The notes under the pieces: model-generated | Seen by the model: the letters and a program-made list of their open reading frames with translations, nothing else | The model's database searches: none | What the model was told of the DNA's origin: nothing | NCBI GenBank assembly: GCA_002306375.1 | Contig: DBRU01000036.1 | Location: 36,255 to 65,677, forward strand | Direction: 5' to 3' | DNA length: 29,423 nt | From: Faecalibacterium sp. UBA1360 | GTDB taxonomy: Bacteria; Bacillota; Clostridia; Oscillospirales; Ruminococcaceae | In this document: piece after piece, positions 15,265 to 22,906 of the stretch | Numbering within the stretch: the stretch's first letter is position 1 | How the letters are laid out: each line of letters begins with the position of its first letter | Program-made: the position numbers and the translations under genes

Positions 15265-15906
15265 TCATTCTTCCCGGTTGCGCAGGCGGTATCCCAGGCT
15301 CATCAGGCTGTCGCCCAGATGGACGTTTTCCACCGTGACGCCCGGATACTCCACCGAAAGATCGTAATGGCTGAAATTCCAAAATCCCTGGATCCCCAGC
15401 CGGACCAATTCGCCGGACAATTCGGTGGCGCTTTGTCGCGGCACGCACAAAACGGCCACCACAGGCTTGTGCTTGGCGCAGAAGTCGTCCAGCTCGCTCA
15501 GGGCGTGGATGGGAACGCCGGCCATTTCCCGCCCGATAAGATCGGGGTTGATGTCGAACACCGCCAGCAGGCGATAGCCGTTGGCCTCACGGGAAATAAA
15601 ACTGGACACGGCGGTGCCAAGGCGGCCCGCGCCGATGAGGATGGTGGGCAAAAGCTCGCCGTCGCCGAACAGCAGTTTGCTGATCTCGGCCAAAAGCACG
15701 TCCACTTTGTACCCGATGCCCTGTTGGCCAAAACCGCCGAAACAGTTGAAATCCTGGCGCACCTGACTGGCCGTGGTGCCCATCATGCGCGCCAGCTCAC
15801 TGGATGAGATTTTGTCCCGCCCTTCACCGGCCAGGGTGTTGAGGTAGCGATAGTATTTAGGCAGCCGCTTGATCACGGGCAGCGACGCCTTGCTTTGTGT
15901 GGCCAT
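15265..15906 (-). CDS. rex: Redox-sensing transcriptional repressor Rex
   Basis: The 213-residue protein has an N-terminal winged helix (RLPKYYRYLNTLAGEG, then SSSELARMMGTTASQVRQD) followed by the strongly conserved FGGFGQQGIGY and a Rossmann domain with GAGRLGTA (92-99) and the NAD-binding VFDINPD. Rex dimers repress fermentation and respiratory genes and release DNA when NADH rises. I use the ATG at 15906, with GGGGGG eight bases upstream; a TTG six codons earlier overlaps that site. A consensus promoter lies 60 bases upstream, overlapped by a Rex-like operator, so autoregulation is likely. The next gene downstream is tdk, with no functional link evident. Confidence 0.96.
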   Translation of the reverse strand: MATQSKASLPVIKRLPKYYRYLNTLAGEGRDKISSSELARMMGTTASQVRQDFNCFGGFGQQGIGYKVDVLLAEISKLLFGDGELLPTILIGAGRLGTAVSSFISREANGYRLLAVFDINPDLIGREMAGVPIHALSELDDFCAKHKPVVAVLCVPRQSATELSGELVRLGIQGFWNFSHYDLSVEYPGVTVENVHLGDSLMSLGYRLRNREE

Positions 15907-15964
15907 AAGGACAGCCCCCCTCAAAATGGCGTGACGACCCGCACGCCCCTGTGTTTATGTAAAA

Positions 15965-15993
15965 ATTATAATAGATTTCAAGGAGATTGTCAA
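15965..15993 (-). promoter_or_regulatory. Consensus promoter of rex
   Basis: On the minus strand TTGACA (15988-15993), a 17-base spacer and TATAAT (15965-15970) match the sigma-A consensus perfectly. Confidence 0.9.
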
Positions 15994-16004
15994 ATTTTTA
16001 TCTA
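15987..16004. promoter_or_regulatory. Rex-like operator overlapping the rex promoter
   Basis: The 18 bases TTGTCAAATTTTTATCTA match the known Rex palindrome TTGTTAA-N4-TTAACAA at 11 of 14 defined positions and cover the -35 box. The right half is the weaker one. Confidence 0.45.
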
Positions 16005-16096
16005 ATACAGACAACCAACTTCGGCACAACGTGATAAATCCGGGGCTGGCGGGGCATACTTTTGCTGCGCGAACCGCGCGGGAAAGGGGAACCGCT

Positions 16097-16819
16097 GTGA
16101 AATCGAACAAAACAAGTGACAGGCCCCGCGGTCTGGCGGGAGCCGACGCGGCTTTGCCGGATCTGATCAAGGAGGCGGGGCTGCTGGAAACGACGCAGGG
16201 ACGCCATTCCATCCACTGCCTGACCGTGGTGGGCACCATTGAGGGGCACACCCTTGCGCCGGACAACCAAAAAACCACCAAGTACGAACATGTGATCCCG
16301 CTTTTGGTAGATATTCAGGAGGACCCTGCCGTGGAAGGCCTGCTGGTCATCCTGAACACGGTGGGCGGCGATGTGGAAGCCGGGCTCGCTTTGGCCGAGC
16401 TCATCGCCGGGGTGGGCAAGCCCAGCGCCAGTCTCGTGCTGGGGGGCGGCCATTCCATCGGAATCCCGCTGGCGGTGTCGGCGCGGCGCAGTTTTATCGT
16501 GCCCACCGCCACCATGACCGTGCATCCCGTACGCCATTCCGGCATGGTGTTGGGGGTGCCCCAGACCCTGCGCTATTTTGAGCAGATGCAGGAGCGCATT
16601 GTGGGGTTCGTGACAGGGCATTCGGCCATTTCGGCCAAGCGGTTTACCCAGCTTATGCACAATACCGGCGAACTGGTCATGGACATGGGCACGGTCCTCA
16701 ACGGGCAGCAGGCGGTGGAGGAAGGGCTCATCGACGCTCTGGGCGGGCTGGACGACGCGCTGCGTTACCTGTACCGGGAAATCGAATCCGGAGCCGGGCG
16801 AGCCGAGCAGAGTAAATAA
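16097..16819 (+). CDS. tepA: ClpP-like serine protease of the TepA family
   Basis: The 240-residue protein has a ClpP/crotonase fold pattern: VEGLLVILNTVGGDVEAGLA, then the nucleophile Ser120 in GGGHSIGIP, His143 in MTVHPVRHSG and an acidic candidate near 196 in the segment ending QAVEEGLIDALGG. Ser-to-His spacing of 23 is close to that of ClpP. B. subtilis TepA is reported to aid protein export and precedes spoIIIE; here the gene precedes ftsK, supporting the assignment by synteny. The start is a GTG at 16097 with AAAGGGGA six bases upstream; another GTG at 16031 has no ribosome site. The protein has no signal peptide. The promoter is unclear; ATTATAAT at 15965-15972 could serve both strands, but no good plus-strand -35 is seen. 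Confidence 0.85.
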   Translation: MKSNKTSDRPRGLAGADAALPDLIKEAGLLETTQGRHSIHCLTVVGTIEGHTLAPDNQKTTKYEHVIPLLVDIQEDPAVEGLLVILNTVGGDVEAGLALAELIAGVGKPSASLVLGGGHSIGIPLAVSARRSFIVPTATMTVHPVRHSGMVLGVPQTLRYFEQMQERIVGFVTGHSAISAKRFTQLMHNTGELVMDMGTVLNGQQAVEEGLIDALGGLDDALRYLYREIESGAGRAEQSK

Positions 16820-16874
16820 CATAAAAGGAAAAGGTCTGCACGGTTGTCAAAATGGTAAAAAATCCGCCGGGGGT

Positions 16875-16903
16875 TTTACAAGCCGCCTGTTTCGTGTTAC
16901 AAT
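16875..16903 (+). promoter_or_regulatory. Promoter of ftsK
   Basis: TTTACA (16875-16880), a 17-base spacer and TACAAT (16898-16903) form a good sigma-A promoter, giving a leader of about 180 bases before the ftsK ATG. Confidence 0.7.
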
Positions 16904-16934
16904 GATAGGCTATAAGGGGCAGTTTGCCCTGCGC

Positions 16935-17021
16935 GCCGTCCGTCGTGTCCGGCAGGTCGGAGCGCATCCATAGATATGCGGCGACGGACGGCCGGGCCTT
17001 TCGGGTCGGGGCGGTCCGGCC
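16935..17021 (+). ncRNA. Structured leader RNA upstream of ftsK (unassigned)
   Basis: GCCGTCCGTCG (16935-16945) pairs perfectly with CGACGGACGGC (16982-16992), enclosing a smaller CGCAT/ATGCG hairpin. A second stem, GGCCGGGCC (16990-16998) with GGTCCGGCC (17013-17021, one G-U), follows and is trailed by TTGATATTT, as in a weak terminator. The two stems share three bases, and the 10-base GGCGGTCCGG is repeated at 17035-17044, offering a competing partner. I recognise no Rfam family in it. Confidence 0.4.
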
Positions 17022-17088
17022 TTGATATTTGCGCGGCGGTCCGGGGGCGAAAGGATGTCGCGCCGACTACATAGAGGGAGTTTGAAAG

Positions 17089-20000
17089 ATGGCAAGTTCC
17101 AAGTCCGGAAAAGCATCCTCCGGCAAATCGACCTACCGTTCTTCGACCGGGCGCTCGTCCTCCGGCTCGGGCAAATCCCGCAGTTCGGGCAGCAAAAAGA
17201 CATCGCAGAATACGACCCAGCAGCGGCAAACTTCGCGCCGGGCGCAGCGCCGGGCCGAGACCCGCTACCTGGGACGCAGCGTGTTGCTGGCCGGGTTGGG
17301 GTTGCTGGTCATCGCGCTGGTGCTGGTGCGCGGGCAGGATTTCTGGCTGGCCATGCGTAGCTCGCTGTTTGGCGTTTTCGGCATCGTGACCTATCTTTTG
17401 GGACCTTTTTTGCTATATCTTGCGTACCTGGTGGCCTCGGGGTATCAGGTGGGGGTCTTTGTGGCCAAGATGGCCCTGATGGCGGTGGTATGTTCCAGCG
17501 TGCCGGTGGTGTTTTCCAAGTTTGCCGTACACGAATCCACCGCGTTGGACGTCATCAAAATGCTGTTTGCCTGGGGTCAGACCCGCTTTTGGGCGGGCGG
17601 CGTGCTGGGTGGCGCCGGCGCGGCGCTTCTGGCGCTGTGCGGCCGTCCCGGTGCGAACATCATCATGCTGCTTTTGTTCGCCATGGGGCTGATGGTCTTC
17701 TTTGCCCTGACGCCGGCGGATGTGGTCCGTTTTGTGTCCGAAACGCTCAATCAATATGAGCAATCCCGGGCCGCCCGGGAAGCCGAGGCCACGGCCTACG
17801 ACACCCAGCTGTTCGCCCAGACCCCGCAGGAAGAACCGATTGAGAACCTGACCGGCGAACTGACGCCCCGCCCGGCACGCCGGCAGGCGTTTGACGGCGC
17901 GCCGTATCTGGAACAGGAAGAAAAGGCCCGTCGGGCCGCGGCCCAGCAGGCGGCTTCGGTTGCACCCGTCGCCCCGGTGGCGCCGGACCCTGTTATGCCC
18001 GCCGCCGGACATCCGCGCCCGAGCTTTGACGTTGACCTTGGGCCGGACGCATCGAGCCGGGCGCTGCAAAAGGCTGTGGAGAACGATCCGCTGGAGCGCA
18101 TCGACATCGGCCCGGGCGGAACTTTCGGCCTCGACCCGTTGAGCCAGCTGGGCCGCCCCAAAAAGCCTGCTGCGGCTGCGCCTGCCCCGGCACAGCCGGA
18201 ACCGCCGCAGCCCGAAGAAGATTTTGAACTGCACCTGGAGCCCGCCGCGCCCGCCCAAAACGAACCCGACGACGGGCTGGACGCCCTGATCAGCCGCGCC
18301 ATGGCCAATGCGCCTGCGCCCGCACCCGCTGCGGGGCAGACGGTCTCGTCGGAGGTACGTCTGGACCTGCCTTCGGAGGATCGGATGACCGAGGATGTTT
18401 TTTCCACCGATCTGGACGTGGCGGTGCACGCCGTGCCGCCTGCGCCGTCGCCTTATGCGGCCCCGGCGCGCACGGCGCCGGCGGCGGCTTCTCCCATTCC
18501 CACGCTGGGGGGCAGCTTTGACATGGACGACGATGACGACGACCGTGCCGCCGCAGCCTGGAACGCCGGGATCCCGGTGTCCGATCTGCTTATGGGCGCC
18601 TCGGAATCCGCGCCGACGTCTGTTCCTTCGGCCAGTCTGCCCGCCGATCCGCCCGCTTACACCGCGCCGGCCGGCGGGGCGGCCCATGCCGCGCCGCTGC
18701 CTGCCAACCAGTCCGCGCCCGCCGAACCCGCCGGGCGTCTGCGCGTCAGCAGTCAGGTGGGCAATTCGGCCTCGGCCCCCATTTCCAGCCCGCCTTCCGC
18801 CGCCAAGGCCACGCCCGAAGCTCAGGCCATGGCGCTGATCCAAAAAGAAAATCTGCCGCCCTACTGCTACCCGTCCCTGAACCTGTTCAACGCCAACCGC
18901 CCCGAGGACGAGGCCGGCGCCGTGCGGGAGATGAAGCGCAACGCCGACGTGCTGGTCAGCACGCTGGACAGCTTTGGCGTCAAGACCAAGATCCTGGATA
19001 TCTGTCGCGGTCCTTCGGTCACCCGATATGAACTGCAGCCCCAGGCGGGCATCAAGGTCAGCCGCATCACCTCGCTGGCAGACGACATCGCCCTGAATCT
19101 GGCCACGGCCGGCGTGCGCATCGAAGCGCCCATCCCCGGCAAGCCTGCCGTTGGCATCGAGGTGCCCAACAAGATCCGCACCACCGTCAACATCCGCAGC
19201 GTGTTTGAGGCGCAGAACTACATCAACATGCGCAGCCCGCTGACCATGGCTCTGGGCAAGGACATTGCCGGCCAGGCCCAGGTGGGGGACCTGTGCAAGA
19301 TGCCCCACCTGCTGATCGCCGGTTCCACGGGCAGCGGTAAGTCGGTGTGCGTGAACTCCATCATCATCAGCTTTTTGTTCCGCTCCGGGCCCGAGGATGT
19401 CAAACTCATCCTCATCGACCCCAAGGTCGTGGAACTGGCCGAGTACAACGGCATTCCTCATCTGCTCATGCCCGTGGTCACCGAACCGCGCAAGGCGGCC
19501 GGCGCGCTGGGGGCCTCGGTCGCCGAGATGGAGCGCCGCTACAAGCTCTTTGCCGAAAACAACGTCCGTGACATCAAGAGCTACAACAAGCTGGCCAAGC
19601 AGAACCCCGTGCTGGAGCACCTGCCCTATATCGCCATCGTCATCGACGAGCTGGCCGACCTGATGATGGTGGCGGGCAAAGAGGTGGAAGATTATATCTG
19701 CCGCATCGCCCAGAAAGCCCGTGCCGCCGGTATCCACCTGATTGTGGCCACCCAGCGCCCCAGCGTGGATGTCATCACCGGCCTGATCAAGGCCAACATT
19801 CCCAGCCGCATCGCCTTTGCGGTGTCCAGCCAGATCGACTCGCGCACGATCCTCGACTCCGGCGGCGCCGAAAAGCTGCTGGGCAACGGCGATATGCTGT
19901 TTTTGCCTGTGGGCGCGGCCAAGCCCGTGCGCATCCAGGGTACCTTTGTCACCGACGAAGAGATCAGCGCCGTGCTCAACTTCATCAAGTCCACCAGTTC

Positions 20001-20331
20001 CGAGCAATATGACGAGGAAATGATCGCCGAGATGGAACGCCGCGCCGTGGCCGAAAAAGGCGGCAAGGGTGGCGACGCCGACGAGAGCGACAACACCCGC
20101 GACCCCATGTTCGAGCAGGCCGTAGAGTGCGTGATCGAAGCGGGGCAGGCATCCACGAGCCTTTTGCAGCGCCGCTGCAAGCTGGGCTATGCCCGGGCTG
20201 CCCGCATTATGGACCAGATGGAGCAGGAAGGGGTCATCGGCCCGTACGAAGGCGCCAAGCCACGCAGCGTGCTGGTCACCATGTCCCAGTGGCAGGAGCG
20301 CAAGCTGGCTGCCGGCTATGACCAGGCGTAA
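17089..20331 (+). CDS. ftsK: DNA translocase FtsK/SpoIIIE
   Basis: The 1080-residue ATP-driven DNA pump clears and segregates chromosome DNA at the division or sporulation septum. The N-terminus is Ser/Gly/Lys-rich (to about 50), followed by four or so membrane segments (about 64-215). A very long Pro/Ala-rich, low-complexity linker runs to about 588. The motor has Walker A GSTGSGKS (745-752), LILIDPKVVELAEYNG and Walker B IVIDELADLMM with Asp853/Glu854. The gamma winged-helix DNA-orienting domain is at about 1005-1070 (DPMFEQAVECVIEAGQAS..YARAARIMDQME). GAGGGAG lies eight bases before the ATG. The preceding tepA-like gene matches Bacillus gene order. The following hydrolase gene overlaps its end by 14 bases. 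Confidence 0.96.
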   Translation: MASSKSGKASSGKSTYRSSTGRSSSGSGKSRSSGSKKTSQNTTQQRQTSRRAQRRAETRYLGRSVLLAGLGLLVIALVLVRGQDFWLAMRSSLFGVFGIVTYLLGPFLLYLAYLVASGYQVGVFVAKMALMAVVCSSVPVVFSKFAVHESTALDVIKMLFAWGQTRFWAGGVLGGAGAALLALCGRPGANIIMLLLFAMGLMVFFALTPADVVRFVSETLNQYEQSRAAREAEATAYDTQLFAQTPQEEPIENLTGELTPRPARRQAFDGAPYLEQEEKARRAAAQQAASVAPVAPVAPDPVMPAAGHPRPSFDVDLGPDASSRALQKAVENDPLERIDIGPGGTFGLDPLSQLGRPKKPAAAAPAPAQPEPPQPEEDFELHLEPAAPAQNEPDDGLDALISRAMANAPAPAPAAGQTVSSEVRLDLPSEDRMTEDVFSTDLDVAVHAVPPAPSPYAAPARTAPAAASPIPTLGGSFDMDDDDDDRAAAAWNAGIPVSDLLMGASESAPTSVPSASLPADPPAYTAPAGGAAHAAPLPANQSAPAEPAGRLRVSSQVGNSASAPISSPPSAAKATPEAQAMALIQKENLPPYCYPSLNLFNANRPEDEAGAVREMKRNADVLVSTLDSFGVKTKILDICRGPSVTRYELQPQAGIKVSRITSLADDIALNLATAGVRIEAPIPGKPAVGIEVPNKIRTTVNIRSVFEAQNYINMRSPLTMALGKDIAGQAQVGDLCKMPHLLIAGSTGSGKSVCVNSIIISFLFRSGPEDVKLILIDPKVVELAEYNGIPHLLMPVVTEPRKAAGALGASVAEMERRYKLFAENNVRDIKSYNKLAKQNPVLEHLPYIAIVIDELADLMMVAGKEVEDYICRIAQKARAAGIHLIVATQRPSVDVITGLIKANIPSRIAFAVSSQIDSRTILDSGGAEKLLGNGDMLFLPVGAAKPVRIQGTFVTDEEISAVLNFIKSTSSEQYDEEMIAEMERRAVAEKGGKGGDADESDNTRDPMFEQAVECVIEAGQASTSLLQRRCKLGYARAARIMDQMEQEGVIGPYEGAKPRSVLVTMSQWQERKLAAGYDQA

Positions 20332-21334
20332 GGGCGGCGGGCGTTCAGCTCGCCGTGCCGATCTGACCCTGGGCAGTGTGATCTTTGTGCTGGTCCTGGG
20401 CGCGGCGCTGGCCGTGGCTGCTTTTGTCATCGAAGCCAAGGGCGGTCAGGGACCTGTGCCCACCTGGGACGAACTGTTCGGGATGTTCGACGTATCGCCG
20501 GAGCTTCCCTCCGCCGACACCCTGGCGCAGGGGGACGCTACGGTCAGCTTTCTGGACGTGGGGCAGGGGGACAGCGTGCTCATTGCCTCTGAAGGTCAGT
20601 ATTGCCTGATCGACGCAGGCACGCCCGACAGCGCCGACGAGCTGATCGGAATGCTGCGGGCCGCCGGGGTCGAACGGCTGGACCTGGTGGTCATGACCCA
20701 TCCCCACGCCGACCACATCGGCGGCATGGACGAGGTGCTGGACACCTTTGAGGTGGGAACTTTGCTTTTGCCGGACTTTTCGGCTGCCGACACTTCTTCC
20801 GGCAACCTGGGCCGCGTGCTGCAAACAGCCGAGGACAACGCCGTGCATGAACAGCAGGCCGCCGCCGGGCAGACCTGGGACATCGGCGCGGGTCAGGTGC
20901 AGGTCTTGTTTGAAGGGCTTTTGGCCGACGATCCCGACGACCTGAACAACACCTCGGTGTGCGTGATGTACACCATGGGGGAGTTTGCCTTCTTGTCCAC
21001 CGGCGACGCCGAAAAAGCCGCCGAGCGCGAACTGATCGAGCGCTGCGGCGCCGCTGTACGGGCTACGGTATTCAAGGCCGGGCATCACGGTTCCTCCACC
21101 TCCAACACCGAAGAACTTCTCGATTTTGTCCGCCCCGAACTGGTTGTTATCAGCTGCGGGCTGGACAATGACTACGGTCACCCTCACGCCGAGGTTCTGG
21201 ACCGCTTTGCCGAATATGGCGTCCAGGTCTGCCGCACCGACCGGCAGGGCACCGTGATCATCGAAGCCAACGCCGACGGCACCTGGCAGGTGCTGGAGCC
21301 TGCCGACACCGAATCGTTACAGCCCGCCGCGTAA
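20318..21334 (+). CDS. ComEC/Rec2-like metallo-beta-lactamase hydrolase, membrane anchored
   Basis: The 338-residue protein has a basic N-terminus, one membrane segment (LGSVIFVLVLGAALAVAAFVI, about 18-38) and an external metallo-beta-lactamase domain. The domain starts VSFLDVGQGDSVLI and carries the metal site HPHADH (128-133), the STGDAE acid and FKAGHHGSSTSN, ending near YGHPHAEVL. This matches the soluble domain found at the end of ComEC DNA-uptake proteins and in stand-alone secreted hydrolases of Firmicutes, thought to act as nucleases or phosphodiesterases. It lacks the ComEC competence channel, so a direct role in DNA uptake is unproven. The ATG lies inside the end of ftsK without a strong ribosome site, so coupling to ftsK translation is likely. 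Confidence 0.88.
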   Translation: MTRRKGGGRSARRADLTLGSVIFVLVLGAALAVAAFVIEAKGGQGPVPTWDELFGMFDVSPELPSADTLAQGDATVSFLDVGQGDSVLIASEGQYCLIDAGTPDSADELIGMLRAAGVERLDLVVMTHPHADHIGGMDEVLDTFEVGTLLLPDFSAADTSSGNLGRVLQTAEDNAVHEQQAAAGQTWDIGAGQVQVLFEGLLADDPDDLNNTSVCVMYTMGEFAFLSTGDAEKAAERELIERCGAAVRATVFKAGHHGSSTSNTEELLDFVRPELVVISCGLDNDYGHPHAEVLDRFAEYGVQVCRTDRQGTVIIEANADGTWQVLEPADTESLQPAA

Positions 21335-21375
21335 AAGCGCGGCGCGGCCATTTATCTCCACAGGAGGTTTTTGTC

Positions 21376-22245
21376 ATGCTGATCTCCCAGATGTTCAAGC
21401 GCAAACCCTGCGTGTTTTCCATCGAGTGCTTCCCCCCGAAGCAGAGCGTCAATTTTGCCAATATGCAGAACACCCTGCGCACCATGAAGGACCTGCACCC
21501 CGACTACATCAGCGTGACCTACGGCGCGGGCGGTTCGGCGGGGGGCGTGTCCACCGTGGAAGTGACCAAGTTTTTGAAAAACGATCTGGGCATTGAACCG
21601 CTGGCCCACATCCTGTGCATGGGCAGCGACCGGCAAAAGGCCGCCGCGCTGCTGAACGAACTGGACGAAGCCGGCGTGCGCAATGTGCTGACTTTGCGGG
21701 GCGACCGCACCCCCACCCGCCCCGAAAGCCCGGATTTCCGGCACGCCAGCGATCTGGCCGCCTTTGTGTGGCAGACAAAACCCGAATTTGACATCCATGC
21801 CGCCTGCTATCCCGAAGGCCACCCCGAGGCCGCCACCCTGGCGCAGGATGTAGAGAATCTTCGCTACAAGCAGCAGGCCGGCGCGTCCCACTTGCTGACC
21901 CAGCTGTTTTTCGACAACGGCAAATTCTACCGCTTCCTCAACCTGGCGCGCCGGGCCGGCATCACGCTGCCGGTGTCGGCGGGGGTCATGCCCATCGTGC
22001 GCCGCACCCAGATCGAGCGCACGGTGGCTCTTTCCAGCGCCAGCCTGCCCTCGGCCTTCACCCGCATGATCTCCCGCTGGCAGGACGACCCCGAATCCCT
22101 GCGCAAGGCAGGCATCGAGTACGCCGTCAACCAGCTGCGCGACCTCATCGAGGGCGGGGCGGACGGCGTGCATCTGTACGCCATGAACGACGCGGGCGTC
22201 GCCGCCGCCGTGTACGACGGCATCCGCGACCTTCTGGGTGACTGA
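21376..22245 (+). CDS. metF: Methylenetetrahydrofolate reductase
   Basis: The 289-residue flavoprotein reduces methylenetetrahydrofolate to methyltetrahydrofolate, the methyl donor for methionine synthase. Family marks are the early FSIECFPPK (Glu17), YISVTYGAGGS, LTLRGD (Asp110) and a C-terminal region ending in VHLYAMN. Length is normal for bacterial MetF. CAGGAGG lies eight bases before the ATG. It heads a tight three-gene methionine unit: the reactivation protein starts within a few bases of its stop, and metH follows that. The 41-base gap after the hydrolase gene contains only a short GCCGCG/CGCGGC repeat, so it may be read through from ftsK. Confidence 0.95.
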   Translation: MLISQMFKRKPCVFSIECFPPKQSVNFANMQNTLRTMKDLHPDYISVTYGAGGSAGGVSTVEVTKFLKNDLGIEPLAHILCMGSDRQKAAALLNELDEAGVRNVLTLRGDRTPTRPESPDFRHASDLAAFVWQTKPEFDIHAACYPEGHPEAATLAQDVENLRYKQQAGASHLLTQLFFDNGKFYRFLNLARRAGITLPVSAGVMPIVRRTQIERTVALSSASLPSAFTRMISRWQDDPESLRKAGIEYAVNQLRDLIEGGADGVHLYAMNDAGVAAAVYDGIRDLLGD

Positions 22246-22249
22246 GCCC

Positions 22250-22906
22250 ATGGAATTGACCTATCAGGGCGCGGACCGCGCCACGGTGCTGCGCTACCTG
22301 GGGGCGGCTGGCTGGACGCCCGATTCCGCCACCGCCGAGCTTTTGGACCGGGCCGAAGCGCTTGTGCAAAGCGCCTGCACCCCCCGGGGGATCTGGCGGG
22401 CTTTTCCGCCCGCTGCGCTGGACGTGCAAAACGCGGGGCGGGACCTGGCGCGGCATCTGCGCGGGTGCGACGGGCTTGTGCTGATGGCCGTGACCATGGG
22501 CAGCGGGGTGGACGCCTTGCTGCGCCGCCTGGAAGTGCAGGACATCGCCCTGGCCGCTGCGGCGGACGCCACAGCCTCCGCCGCCGTGGAACGCCTGTGC
22601 GACGCCGTCGAAGCGGATGCCCGCGCCCGGGCCGCGGGGCAGGGGCGATACCTGACCGGGCGGTTCTCGCCCGGGTACGGGGATTGTCCGCTTTCCCTGC
22701 AGGGGGACATCTGCCGCTTGCTGGACACCGTACGAGGCCTGGGCCTGGCCCTGACGCCCCGGCAGCTGATGACCCCGCGCAAAAGCGTCAGCGCGATCAT
22801 GGGGTCCGCCGACCATCCGGTGACCGGGGCAAAAGCTGGCTGCGGCACCTGCCTTTTGCGCGAGACCTGCGCATACCGAAAAAGGGGGATGACCTGTGAC
22901 GATTGA
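22250..22906 (+). CDS. Free-standing methionine synthase reactivation protein
   Basis: The 218-residue protein matches the C-terminal activation domain of cobalamin-dependent methionine synthase as a separate chain. The signature is RFSPGYGDCPLSLQ near 138-151, where relatives bind S-adenosylmethionine; VLMAVTMGSGVDALLRRLE near 77-94 is also typical. In the full-length enzyme this domain re-methylates oxidised cob(II)alamin. The C-terminus adds four cysteines (198, 201, 207, 216) in a C-x2-C-x5-C-x8-C array, which might hold a metal or iron-sulphur cluster. The gene lies between metF and a metH that lacks this domain. A GTG at 22238 overlapping the metF stop is an alternative start; neither has a strong ribosome site, so coupling is likely. 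Confidence 0.87.
   Translation: MELTYQGADRATVLRYLGAAGWTPDSATAELLDRAEALVQSACTPRGIWRAFPPAALDVQNAGRDLARHLRGCDGLVLMAVTMGSGVDALLRRLEVQDIALAAAADATASAAVERLCDAVEADARARAAGQGRYLTGRFSPGYGDCPLSLQGDICRLLDTVRGLGLALTPRQLMTPRKSVSAIMGSADHPVTGAKAGCGTCLLRETCAYRKRGMTCDD

Noticed and set aside
16902..16973. Possible 23-codon leader peptide before ftsK
   Set aside because: Its ATG overlaps the -10 box of the ftsK promoter, so it would not be transcribed from it, and no ribosome site precedes it.
17413..20439. Minus-strand open frame of 1008 codons opposite ftsK
   Set aside because: Shadow of ftsK; rich in His, Gly and Arg as expected from antisense GC-rich DNA, with no recognisable domain.
21323..21352. GCCGCG/CGCGGC repeat between the hydrolase gene and metF
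   Set aside because: Short stem with no T tail in very GC-rich DNA; pairing by chance is likely.
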